Part shown: positions 1-6,770 of the stretch, piece after piece
Position numbering within the stretch: the stretch's first letter is position 1
Layout: each line of letters begins with the position of its first letter
From: PVC group bacterium
GTDB lineage: Bacteria; Verrucomicrobiota; Kiritimatiellia; UBA8416; PXDI01
NCBI GenBank assembly: GCA_003565095.1
Contig: PXDI01000097.1
Coordinates: 1 to 9,227 of the forward strand
DNA length: 9,227 bases
Direction: 5' to 3'
Position numbers and translations under genes: made by a program
Notes under the pieces: model-generated
Database searches by the model: none
What the model was told of the DNA's origin: nothing
What the model saw: only the letters and a program-made list of their open reading frames with translations

Positions 1-271
1 ACCGGCGCGACGGGGCAAGAAAAATGCAGACCGGCAACTGGAACGGGCTTTTCACCATGCGTAACTTGCGGCAGTCGCCCGTTTCGATACGCTGAATTTA
101 GCCATTACTAAAAAAAATATTTCCTCTGTAGGAAAACTCTGCCTTGCTGCCATAATCATTCGTCATTTCTCAAACAACAATCCGGATGACTGCTTGCATA
201 TCGCGAATTTTCATCCTGTCACGTGCCGAATTCTCCAAAACAACCGCTGATCACGCTCACAGATATACATC
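1..271. other. left flank without a supportable gene
   Basis: I see no gene with adequate support here. On the plus strand, frame 2 is open from the left edge to a TAA at 62-64 and could encode the last 20 residues of a truncated protein (ending LERAFHHA). Frame 1 is open to a TAA at 109-111. On the minus strand a frame is open from about position 98 leftwards off the edge, with an ATG at 58-56 but no ribosome binding site. None of these short peptides resembles a family I know, so none is called. Positions 136-271 are AT-richer and look like plain intergenic sequence downstream of the minus-strand nadB gene. I recognise no tRNA or other RNA gene. Confidence 0.5.
110..135 (-). terminator. weak candidate rho-independent terminator after nadB
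   Basis: Read on the minus strand, TTTCC and GGAAA form a 5-bp stem around a 6-base loop (plus positions 120-135). The stem is followed within two bases by a run of eight T (plus-strand A at 110-117). The order (stem, then T-tract) is right for ending transcription from nadB, whose stop codon lies about 137 bases upstream. The stem is short and AT-rich, so it may be chance. Confidence 0.3.
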
Positions 272-1921
272 TTATGCAAGCGAACAAACTATTTGTCTGT
301 CCCTGAGTTCCTGAATATGTCCGCCGGGCGGGTCATTGATAACGGTATCTGTCGCGGTGTCCGCGGTCTCTGGATAATCAAGCGTGAAATGCAGTCCGCG
401 GCTCTCACGGCGGCGTAAGGCTGAACGCACAACAAGTTCGCCGATGGCTGAAATATTGCGCAGTTCGAGCGTATCGGCGGTAACCAGATAGTTCAGATAG
501 TATTCGCGGATTTCACGGCGCAGATTATGTATCCGCCGGGCGGCGCGGTCCAGCCGCTTGTCGGAACGTACGATGCCGACGTAATCCCACATGCAGGTAC
601 GCATCTCATTCCAGTTGTGCTCCACCACCACCGCTTCATCACTCGGCACGGCATCGCCCGATTGCCAGGCGGGTATATCCAGACACTTGAAATCCGCGGG
701 CGGACACTGTGCCTGTAAATGTTGCGCCAGTTCAAATGCACAAACCAGTGCTTCCAGCAGTGAGTTACTGGCCAAACGGTTGGCGCCGTGCAATCCGGTG
801 CAGGCGACTTCGCCAACCGCCAGCAAACCGGGCAGCGCGGTTTCGCCATTCACCGCAGCCGCTACCCCCCCGCAGAAATAATGCGCCGCCGGAACCACCG
901 GGATCAGATCCCGCGCAATGTTAATCCCAAAACGCAGGCACGTCTCATATATCGCCGGGAAACGCTTTCTGAGAAATGGCTCTCCCCGCTCACGAATATC
1001 CAGATAGACACAGCGCGCACCGGTCGTCTTGATTTCAGTATCAATCGCGCGTGCCACGATATCGCGCGAAGCCAGCTCCCCGCGTTGGTCATATTTCTGC
1101 ATAAAGCCGGACCCGTCGGCATGCACCAGCCGCGCCCCTTCCCCGCGCACTGCTTCACTGATCAAGAACGATTTCGCCTGCGGATGATAAAGACAGGTGG
1201 GATGAAACTGAATAAATTCCATATTTTTGACCGGCAGTCCCGCGCGCCAGGCAATTGCGACGCCGTCCCCGGTGGCAATGTCGGGATTGCTGGTATACAG
1301 ATAAACCTTGCCGCCTCCGCCGGTGGCCAGAATCGTGTAAGGCGCCCGCACGGCAAAAATTTCACCATTGACTTCGTTGAGCATATACGCCCCGGTGCAA
1401 CGGTTTTCACCGTCGAGCCTGAGCCAGCCGGTGGTGATCAAATCGATCATCATGCTATGCTCTAGAATATCGATGTTTTGCCGGGCCTGCACCCTTTCCA
1501 GCAGCACCTCTTCAACGCGCCGGCCGGTAATATCCCCGCAATGCAGCACACGGCGGTGTGAATGCCCGCCTTCCTTGCCCAGATCGTAACCGTGTCCGCC
1601 GGAAGCCGGTCCTTCAGCAAAATGGAGGCCCAAACCGGCAAGTTCCTCAATCCGCGCAGGGCCCTTGCGGACAATTTCGCGCACCACCCCGGCATCGCAC
1701 ATCCCCGCCCCCGCGCGCAAAGTATCCTGCACATGCTCGTCAAAGGAATCATCGTCCGCCACCACGCAGGCAATCCCCCCCTGGGCGTAGTTCGTATTGC
1801 TGTCGGCACGGTTCTTTTTGGTGGCAATCAGCACCCGCCCCAGCTCCCCCAGATGCAGCGCGCTCATCAACCCGGCAATCCCGCTGCCAACCACCAGATA
1901 GTCTGTGTCTATGATTTTCAT
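272..1921 (-). CDS. nadB: L-aspartate oxidase NadB
   Basis: NadB is a cytoplasmic FAD enzyme that oxidises L-aspartate to iminoaspartate, using oxygen or fumarate as acceptor. NadA then converts this to quinolinate in de novo NAD synthesis. The 549-residue product is about the usual length (E. coli about 540). Seen: the N-terminal FAD-binding motif GSGIAGL (12-18), NYAQGGIA (44-51), the FQFHPT-like segment with His240, SRDIVAR with Arg286, AAHYFCGG with His347, and GANRLASNSLLE with Arg382. By recalled alignment these four match the E. coli catalytic residues His244, Arg290, His351 and Arg386. A helical C-terminal domain covers about 430-515, followed by a polar tail. The ATG at 1921 is chosen because MKIIDTDYLVVG fits the family's N-terminus. 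An in-frame TTG at 1960 would add 13 residues. Neither start has a convincing ribosome binding site, so the start is less certain than the identity. Succinate dehydrogenase/fumarate reductase flavoproteins are related, but the sequence pattern is NadB. It lies 70 bases downstream of the DUF3592 gene; nadA and nadC are not in view. Confidence 0.96.
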   Translation of the reverse strand: MKIIDTDYLVVGSGIAGLMSALHLGELGRVLIATKKNRADSNTNYAQGGIACVVADDDSFDEHVQDTLRAGAGMCDAGVVREIVRKGPARIEELAGLGLHFAEGPASGGHGYDLGKEGGHSHRRVLHCGDITGRRVEEVLLERVQARQNIDILEHSMMIDLITTGWLRLDGENRCTGAYMLNEVNGEIFAVRAPYTILATGGGGKVYLYTSNPDIATGDGVAIAWRAGLPVKNMEFIQFHPTCLYHPQAKSFLISEAVRGEGARLVHADGSGFMQKYDQRGELASRDIVARAIDTEIKTTGARCVYLDIRERGEPFLRKRFPAIYETCLRFGINIARDLIPVVPAAHYFCGGVAAAVNGETALPGLLAVGEVACTGLHGANRLASNSLLEALVCAFELAQHLQAQCPPADFKCLDIPAWQSGDAVPSDEAVVVEHNWNEMRTCMWDYVGIVRSDKRLDRAARRIHNLRREIREYYLNYLVTADTLELRNISAIGELVVRSALRRRESRGLHFTLDYPETADTATDTVINDPPGGHIQELRDRQIVCSLA

Positions 1922-1991
1922 TAACTGCAATAATTTATCGTGTGCTATGCGCTCTTGCAAGGATAACGGTCAGCCGCGCAGCAAAAACCGT

Positions 1992-2789
1992 TCACTTGTT
2001 TTTGACCAATCCATCCACAAACAGAACCTTGCCGGGGTTCTCCGGCAGATACAGCACACCCACGGTCTGGCCGGCAGATTGTTTTTTCTGTGCCAAAGCG
2101 ATTTCTGCAGCCCGGTAGGTTTTATATGCCGATTGACGGTGGCTCCCGTTACCGATCTGAAAATCAATCTCAACCCGGTAAACGGTCTGGTTGTTGACCC
2201 GCACATTCGTGGCGGCAACATCCTTGATCTGTCCGGCGGCAAAAGCGCCGGTGCGCAGAATTCTCATTTTAGAACGATACGAATACAATCCGCCATAAGC
2301 CACGCCGATTCCAGCCAATGGAAAGATCAACACGAACAAACCGAACATTCCGGTCTGGGTAATGCTTGTGCCGGAGATCCGCGCAATATCAGGATTGCCC
2401 TCAAGATACTCAATTTGGACCGTTTGACCGGATGAATACCGGCGCCCCGTCGAGTAAGAGACCCCCTCCCGTTCAACATCATTGACCGTAAAGACGAACC
2501 GGACCGTGTAAACCGGGGTATCATTTACCCGCATATTCGAGTCGGGTGCAGAGGTCACCACCCCGGAGGCGGTTGCAGGTGAACCCCGTTTCATCAGCAC
2601 CTCCTGATGCAATTGCCACGGGAAGAAGATGAACATGAACGGCAGGCTGAAGATGATAAAAAACACACCGAAGGCGATCATGCCGGCTACCCCGCCACCT
2701 GTCGCCGCCCGCTTGATGCCGGCCGACGGACGCCTTGGACAGCGTTGCATCAAAAAAGCTTCCAGCTCTTGTACTGTTACACCCGCCAT
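1992..2789 (-). CDS. membrane protein with two DUF3592-type domains
   Basis: A 265-residue membrane protein of unknown function. It has a polar N-terminus with basic residues (19-28), a long hydrophobic segment (about 31-58, ending FFPWQL), a first soluble domain (about 76-140), a second hydrophobic segment (about 146-168) and a second soluble domain (about 187-260). The two domains look like copies of one unit: NMRVNDTPVYTV (85-96) and NVRVNNQTVYRV (195-206) match closely, and each domain ends with GQTV followed by a Y-L-(E/P)-x-NP pattern (121-132 and 241-252). This layout is typical of the DUF3592 family, whose biochemical role is not known to me. The ATG at 2789 is preferred because GGGGAG lies 10 bases upstream. 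A GTG at 2867 would add 26 residues but has no ribosome binding site. The gene is upstream of nadB on the same strand, so co-transcription is possible, but I see no functional link. Confidence 0.8.
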   Translation of the reverse strand: MAGVTVQELEAFLMQRCPRRPSAGIKRAATGGGVAGMIAFGVFFIIFSLPFMFIFFPWQLHQEVLMKRGSPATASGVVTSAPDSNMRVNDTPVYTVRFVFTVNDVEREGVSYSTGRRYSSGQTVQIEYLEGNPDIARISGTSITQTGMFGLFVLIFPLAGIGVAYGGLYSYRSKMRILRTGAFAAGQIKDVAATNVRVNNQTVYRVEIDFQIGNGSHRQSAYKTYRAAEIALAQKKQSAGQTVGVLYLPENPGKVLFVDGLVKNK

Positions 2790-2799
2790 AATGCATTGT

Positions 2800-2805
2800 C
2801 TCCCC
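2800..2805 (-). promoter_or_regulatory. ribosome binding site deciding the DUF3592 start
   Basis: GGGGAG on the minus strand lies 10 bases before the ATG at 2789. It favours this ATG over the upstream in-frame GTG at 2867, which has no purine-rich motif ahead of it. Confidence 0.55.
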
Positions 2806-2875
2806 GGTAACGGCTTGCCCCGCCAATAGCTCCGCAGGACTTGCAGCCTTTCGTAATCATCCCACACAATACGGA

Positions 2876-2903
2876 TTTATGAAGCACATTTTGAGCGTAA
2901 CAA
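2876..2903 (-). promoter_or_regulatory. weak candidate promoter for the DUF3592-nadB unit
   Basis: On the minus strand, TTGTTA (2903-2898) and CATAAA (2881-2876) are 16 bases apart, each matching four of six bases of the sigma-70 consensus. The site lies in the 245-base spacer between the divergent DUF3592 and dehydrogenase genes, about 85 bases upstream of the DUF3592 start. The match is modest and such pairs occur by chance. I found no equally good promoter for the plus-strand gene in this spacer. Confidence 0.22.
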
Positions 2904-3023
2904 TCAAGTCTAATTCTTTGTTTTTTCTGCGATCCATGTGGTTGCCGGATTTTTCACCTGCGCCCACGTCTTTCCCGCTTTCCTTTGCGGCGGATTTATG
3001 CAAGAGTGTCGGGCAAACTATCT

Positions 3024-3028
3024 GGAGG
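3024..3028 (+). promoter_or_regulatory. strong ribosome binding site of the Ldh2-family gene
   Basis: GGAGG sits six bases before the ATG at 3035. It settles the start, because the same frame is stop-free back to an ATG at 2879, which would add 52 residues with no resemblance to the family. Confidence 0.8.
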
Positions 3029-3034
3029 ATTATT

Positions 3035-4150
3035 ATGACAGATCAGGGTACCTGCTGGATTCCGTTCGATCAGCTTGAAGCTTTCATGGTGGATGTATTC
3101 ACCGGCATCGGCGTGCCGGAGGCGGATGCACGCATCTGCGCTGATGTGCTGATTGCCGCCGATAAGCGCGGCATTGATTCCCACGGCATCGGTCGCCTGA
3201 AGCCGATTTATTATAACCGGATTGTGAATGACGGCATCCAGCGGCCGGTGACCGAGTTCGAGGTTGTCCGTGACAAGGGCGGCACGGCGGTGGTTGACGG
3301 ACATCACGGCATGGGGATGGTGATTGCCAAACGCTGCATGCAGATGGCCATCGACAAGGCGCGTGAGCACGGCATCGGCATGGTAGTCACACGTAACTCA
3401 ACGCACTACGGCATTGCCGGCTATTACGTGATGATGGCCTGCGCACAGAATATGATCGGCATGACCTGCACCAACGCGCGTCCATCCATTGCACCGACTT
3501 TCGGCGTGGAAAACATGCTGGGAACCAATCCGCTGGTTTTCGGAATGCCCACCGACGAACCGTTTATTTTCACCAATGATTATGCTACATCGATTTGTCA
3601 GCGCGGCAAGATTGAGCAATACGCACGTGAAGGCAAGTCGATGCCGCCCGGCTGGGTGATAAATCAAGACGGCGAAACGCTTACCGATCCTGCCAGAGTG
3701 CTCAAGGAACTGGTGGACGGCACCGCCGCGCTGCTGCCGCTGGGCGGCCCGGGCGAGGAGTCCGGCGGCTACAAAGGATACGGCTATGCCACCGTGGTGG
3801 AACTTTTCTCGGCCGCCTTGCAGCAGGGCGCGTTTATGAAACAGCTTAACGGCCTCACCAACGGCAAAAAAATGCCCTACTGCCTCGGCCACTGTTTCAT
3901 GGCGGTGGATATCAGCGCATTTACCGAACCGGAAGCGTTTAAAAAGACCACCGGGGAGATTATGCGCGAACTGCGCGCTTCAACCAAAGCGCCCGGCGCG
4001 GAACGCATCTATACCTGCGGAGAAAAGGAACATCTTGCATGGCTTGAACGCAAAGACAAAGGCGCACCGGTCAATGCGGAGCTGCAGCGCGATATCATTG
4101 CCATGCGTAAAGAACTTGGACTGGATAAGTATCGGTTTCCGTTTGATTAG
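3035..4150 (+). CDS. Ldh2-family malate/L-lactate-type dehydrogenase
   Basis: A 371-residue cytoplasmic NAD(P)-dependent oxidoreductase of the Ldh2 (malate/L-lactate dehydrogenase, PF02615) family. This fold is unrelated to classical Rossmann lactate dehydrogenases. Characterised members include ureidoglycolate, 2,3-diketo-L-gulonate, sulfolactate and malate dehydrogenases. Seen: an N-terminal helical region, DSHGIGRL (48-55), DGHHGMGMVIA (88-98), NSTHYGIAGYY (121-131) with His124 as the likely general acid/base by family analogy, NPLVFGMPT (165-173), a Gly-rich GGYKGYGYATVVEL (244-257) and PYCLGHCFMAVDISAF (281-296) near the C-terminal half. Length is slightly above the usual 330-360. Substrate cannot be told from sequence; a 2-hydroxyacid or sugar acid is likely. 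The gene stands alone, divergent from the DUF3592 gene and separated by 210 bases from the efflux operon, with no neighbouring catabolic genes to suggest a pathway. Confidence 0.92.
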   Translation: MTDQGTCWIPFDQLEAFMVDVFTGIGVPEADARICADVLIAADKRGIDSHGIGRLKPIYYNRIVNDGIQRPVTEFEVVRDKGGTAVVDGHHGMGMVIAKRCMQMAIDKAREHGIGMVVTRNSTHYGIAGYYVMMACAQNMIGMTCTNARPSIAPTFGVENMLGTNPLVFGMPTDEPFIFTNDYATSICQRGKIEQYAREGKSMPPGWVINQDGETLTDPARVLKELVDGTAALLPLGGPGEESGGYKGYGYATVVELFSAALQQGAFMKQLNGLTNGKKMPYCLGHCFMAVDISAFTEPEAFKKTTGEIMRELRASTKAPGAERIYTCGEKEHLAWLERKDKGAPVNAELQRDIIAMRKELGLDKYRFPFD

Positions 4151-4207
4151 AATGCGAATGAAGCATATTTGACAGAACATAACCCAGCGTTTGAGAGAGA
4201 AAGATTC

Positions 4208-4237
4208 GAGTGTAAGAGTAAGTGTACGAGTATGTGT
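4208..4237 (+). repeat. degenerate 6-base (12-base) tandem repeat
   Basis: Five consecutive hexamers end in G(A/T)GT: gaGTGT, aaGAGT, aaGTGT, acGAGT, atGTGT. The variable base alternates T,A,T,A,T, so the true period may be 12. It lies in the non-coding spacer between the dehydrogenase and the efflux operon. It may be a decayed microsatellite or a spaced protein-binding array; the sequence does not show which. Confidence 0.6.
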
Positions 4238-4258
4238 TTGTCAAAAACCAGCAATTCT

Positions 4259-4292
4259 TACGCTCCTGCCGCGCAAGGCGGCAGGGGGCGTA
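4259..4292. repeat. strong GC-rich hairpin in the spacer before the efflux operon
   Basis: An outer 5-bp stem TACGC/GCGTA (4259-4263 with 4288-4292) encloses a perfect 8-bp stem CCTGCCGC/GCGGCAGG (4265-4272 with 4278-4285) around the loop GCAAG. Only one base against two is unpaired or wobble between the stems. No T-run follows directly on either strand, so it is not a textbook terminator. It could still end dehydrogenase transcription, act as an mRNA structure ahead of the efflux genes, or be a REP-like dispersed palindrome. Confidence 0.7.
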
Positions 4293-4322
4293 TGCCATAC
4301 ACACATATCTCTTTCTTTTCAA

Positions 4323-4351
4323 TTGACGTCAGTAGCCATAAGAAACATAAG
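4323..4351 (+). promoter_or_regulatory. candidate sigma-70-type promoter of the efflux operon
   Basis: TTGACG (4323-4328, five of six consensus bases) and CATAAG (4346-4351, four of six) are 17 bases apart. The -35 overlaps the palindrome TGACGTCA (4324-4331), a possible operator core. Initiation would fall only a few bases before the ATG at 4361, so the transcript would be almost leaderless, which counts against it. A second TTGACA at 4169-4174 has no good -10 partner. Confidence 0.3.
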
Positions 4352-4360
4352 AGACGAAGT

Positions 4361-5701
4361 ATGATCAAAAAACCGAAACAAAACTCGTTCATCACCTCAG
4401 CATTAATTGCTGTTCTCATTTTCCTGGCGGCGGGCATTTCCGCGGCGGGCGCGGAATTGACGCTGGCCGACTGCATTAGCGCCGCGCTGGAGCACAATCC
4501 CGATTTGCAGCAAATGCAGCACAATGCGGCTGCTGCGCATGCCGCAGTTGACGAAGCGCGTTCCGCCTGGTGGCCGCGTTTGGCGCTCGGCGGCAGTTAC
4601 ACGCGCACCGATAATCCGCCGCAGGCGTTTATGATGCTGCTTAATCAGCAGGCACTTGACATGGGAAGTCCGGCTTTTGACCCGAATAATCCCGCTGATA
4701 CCGGCAACCTGCGGTTATCGGCAAGTGCCAGATGGCGGCTTTACGATTTTGGACAGCGGCGGAATGCGGCGGCGGCGGCTTCCGCCGGCGCTGGCAGTGC
4801 GGATTTCATGCAACGCGCGGTGCGGAATGAGCTGGTGCATGAGGTAACCCGTGCTTATAACAGTGTTTTACAGGCAATGGCGATGGCCAGGGTACAGGAA
4901 CAGTCGATCAAGAGCCTGCAGGAAAGCCTGCGTTTTGCCAATGAAAGACTCGCAGCCGGGGCGGCGGTACGCGCGGATGTGCTGAATATTGAAGTGCAGC
5001 TTGCCCAGGCACAGGAGGAGGCCATCCGCATACGGAACGGCATCCAACTTGCGCTCGCCGCGCTCAACAACGCCATCGGACATGAGCTTGCCACCGCACA
5101 GTCAATCCGGCCGCCGGAGGATTTCACTGTACCGCAAACCGCCCCGCCTGCTCTCGCTCCGGCAATGGCCGAAACCCGCCCGGAGTTGCAGGCGGCCCGC
5201 CAAATGACCGCCGCGGCCAGGGCCGGCTACCGCGCCGCCGGTGCACAGCGCCGGCCGGTTATCAATGCGTTTGGATCGCATGACCACGACAGTGACGGCG
5301 CATTGGATGACATGCACGGCAGTTACATTGCCGGCATTGCCGCCGAATGGGAGTTTTTCGACGGCGGCCAGCGCCGTGCCGCGCGCGAACGCACCCGTGA
5401 AGAATGGCTGGCGGCGCAGGCCGCGGAAGCGTCTGTGTATAACCGCCTGCTGCTGGATTTGCGGCAGGCATCCCTGCAGGCGCAGGATGCGCATGAACGG
5501 CTGATGGTTACTGCCAAAACAATTGAAAGCGCGGAGGAGGCGCTGCGGATTGTGCGCGAACAATACCGGCAGGGCGCGGCAGACAGCACCCGCTTGCTGG
5601 CAGCCGAGGCCGCGCTGTGCGCAACACGCATGCGCCATGCCGCCGCCTATTATGATTATCAGGTCGCGCTTTCGAATATGCGGAGAGTGAGTGGGGAATG
5701 A
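4361..5701 (+). CDS. TolC-family outer-membrane efflux protein
   Basis: The outer-membrane channel of a tripartite efflux pump: a trimeric barrel and periplasmic tunnel that releases substrates outside the cell. The product has 446 residues, normal for the family. Seen: a Sec signal peptide (basic MIKKPK, hydrophobic 12-28, likely cleavage after Ala31 before ELTLADC), then two tandem OEP-type repeats. The first covers about 32-245 (LTLADCISAALEHNPDL, WPRLALGGSY, WRLYDFGQRR) and the second about 270-446 (RPVINAFGSHD, WEFFDGGQRRAA). Both have long alanine/glutamine-rich helices that form the tunnel. The ATG at 4361 is chosen because it starts directly at the signal peptide; the frame is open back to 4169, but that extension is spacer sequence. 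The purine-rich GAGACGAAG ahead is a weak ribosome binding site. The adaptor gene follows after 13 bases. Confidence 0.93.
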   Translation: MIKKPKQNSFITSALIAVLIFLAAGISAAGAELTLADCISAALEHNPDLQQMQHNAAAAHAAVDEARSAWWPRLALGGSYTRTDNPPQAFMMLLNQQALDMGSPAFDPNNPADTGNLRLSASARWRLYDFGQRRNAAAAASAGAGSADFMQRAVRNELVHEVTRAYNSVLQAMAMARVQEQSIKSLQESLRFANERLAAGAAVRADVLNIEVQLAQAQEEAIRIRNGIQLALAALNNAIGHELATAQSIRPPEDFTVPQTAPPALAPAMAETRPELQAARQMTAAARAGYRAAGAQRRPVINAFGSHDHDSDGALDDMHGSYIAGIAAEWEFFDGGQRRAARERTREEWLAAQAAEASVYNRLLLDLRQASLQAQDAHERLMVTAKTIESAEEALRIVREQYRQGAADSTRLLAAEAALCATRMRHAAAYYDYQVALSNMRRVSGE

Positions 5702-5714
5702 GAAAAGGAAACTT

Positions 5715-6749
5715 ATGGAAAGAAAACGTAAATTGCTGTTATTCAAAATAAGCGCTGCGGTTGCGGGTTTGATTCTTCTGATTGTGTTCATGGCCGGTTG
5801 TCCGGGCGGGAAAATCAGACCTGACGCTACGGCTGCGGTTACGCGCGGCATTCCGGTGACAGAAACCGATGCCATGTTCACTGTGCGGGTTGAGCCGCGT
5901 GCGCAGCAGATTGATGTTGTCGGCACCGTGCAGGCCCGTGAGCGCACGCATCTGAGCGCGCGCATTTCCGCTTATGTGGAAGAAACGCTGGTTTCCGCCG
6001 GACAACAGGTCAGCAGAAACCAGCTTTTGTTCCGGCTGGATGATCGTGAACTGCGCGAGCAGCTTGCCGCGGCGGAAGCCGGACTGCGGCAGGCCGAAAC
6101 AGAGTTTGAACGCACCAGGCGGTTGCGTGAAGCCGATGCCGCCACGGAACAGGCGTTGACCGCGGCGGAAACAGGATTGAACACCGCCCGGGCCGGCACT
6201 GAGCAGATTCGCGTAATGCTGACTTATACCGAAATCAAAGCGCCCTATGACGGGATCATTTCCGAACGCACGGTTGAAACCGGCGATCTTGCCAATCCGG
6301 GGCAGGTGCTGGCGCGCATCTATGATCCCTCCGCCATGCGCCTTGAGGTGCATGTGCCGGTCAGGTTTGTTGACCGGATTGCCATCGGCGATCAGTTACC
6401 GGTTACGCTGGACTGGCCCGCGGCTTCATATACCGGGGTGGTTGCTGAAATGCTGTCGGAAATTGATCCTTTAACCCGGACCCGCCTGGTTAAACTGGCG
6501 CTGCCGGAGGAGACCACGGTTTTGCCGGGAACTTTCGGCCGGGCGTGGATCAGCGGAGCAAGTGAAGCCGCCATTCCGGTGCCGCAAACCGCCATTGTCA
6601 ATGCCGGCCAGCTTGCGCTAGCCTATGTGGTCGAAAACGGCTTTGCCATCCCGCGCCTGATAAAAACCGGGCGCGTTTACCAGGACCGGATTGATGTCCT
6701 TGCGGGACTTGCTGACGGCGACGTAATCCTGCTTAACCCTCAGCCATAA
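5715..6749 (+). CDS. RND efflux periplasmic adaptor (membrane fusion protein)
   Basis: The 344-residue adaptor links the inner-membrane pump to the outer-membrane channel. Seen: a basic then hydrophobic N-terminus (1-28) ending in a lipobox-like MAGC (26-29), so Cys29 is probably lipidated. A split lipoyl-like domain follows (ISAYVEETLVSAGQQV, 84-99, and TEIKAPYDGIISERTVETGD, 172-191). Between its halves is a short alpha-helical hairpin (about 110-168). A beta-barrel (about 205-283) and a membrane-proximal domain (about 284-344) complete it. It is a little shorter than AcrA-type adaptors (about 380-400), with a compact hairpin. The ATG at 5715 has AAGGAA four bases upstream. An alternative GTG at 5691 would overlap the upstream stop codon. 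The spacing to both neighbours indicates one operon. Confidence 0.93.
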   Translation: MERKRKLLLFKISAAVAGLILLIVFMAGCPGGKIRPDATAAVTRGIPVTETDAMFTVRVEPRAQQIDVVGTVQARERTHLSARISAYVEETLVSAGQQVSRNQLLFRLDDRELREQLAAAEAGLRQAETEFERTRRLREADAATEQALTAAETGLNTARAGTEQIRVMLTYTEIKAPYDGIISERTVETGDLANPGQVLARIYDPSAMRLEVHVPVRFVDRIAIGDQLPVTLDWPAASYTGVVAEMLSEIDPLTRTRLVKLALPEETTVLPGTFGRAWISGASEAAIPVPQTAIVNAGQLALAYVVENGFAIPRLIKTGRVYQDRIDVLAGLADGDVILLNPQP

Positions 6750-6770
6750 CCGCAAACCGGAGTTTACGCC

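Noticed and set aside
788..1465. 225-codon open frame on the plus strand
   Set aside because: Lies entirely antisense to nadB, whose catalytic motifs are intact; the translation has no recognisable family or start signal.
1905..2435. 176-codon open frame on the plus strand
   Set aside because: Antisense to the DUF3592 gene and the nadB start; no family resemblance.
2879..3034. 52-residue N-terminal extension of the Ldh2-family protein
   Set aside because: A GGAGG site exactly before the ATG at 3035 and the usual family N-terminus show the real start; the extension is stop-free by chance.
4152..4166. ATGC/GCAT inverted repeat just after the dehydrogenase stop
   Set aside because: Only four base pairs with a short following T-run; too weak to call a terminator.
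4095..4322. Minus-strand frame with a TYSYTYSYT repeat
   Set aside because: The peptide repeat is just the translation of the hexamer DNA repeat and overlaps the dehydrogenase end; no ribosome binding site.
5102..5965. 287-codon open frame on the minus strand
   Set aside because: Antisense to the channel and adaptor genes. It is an artefact of alanine/arginine-rich coding in the opposite frame.
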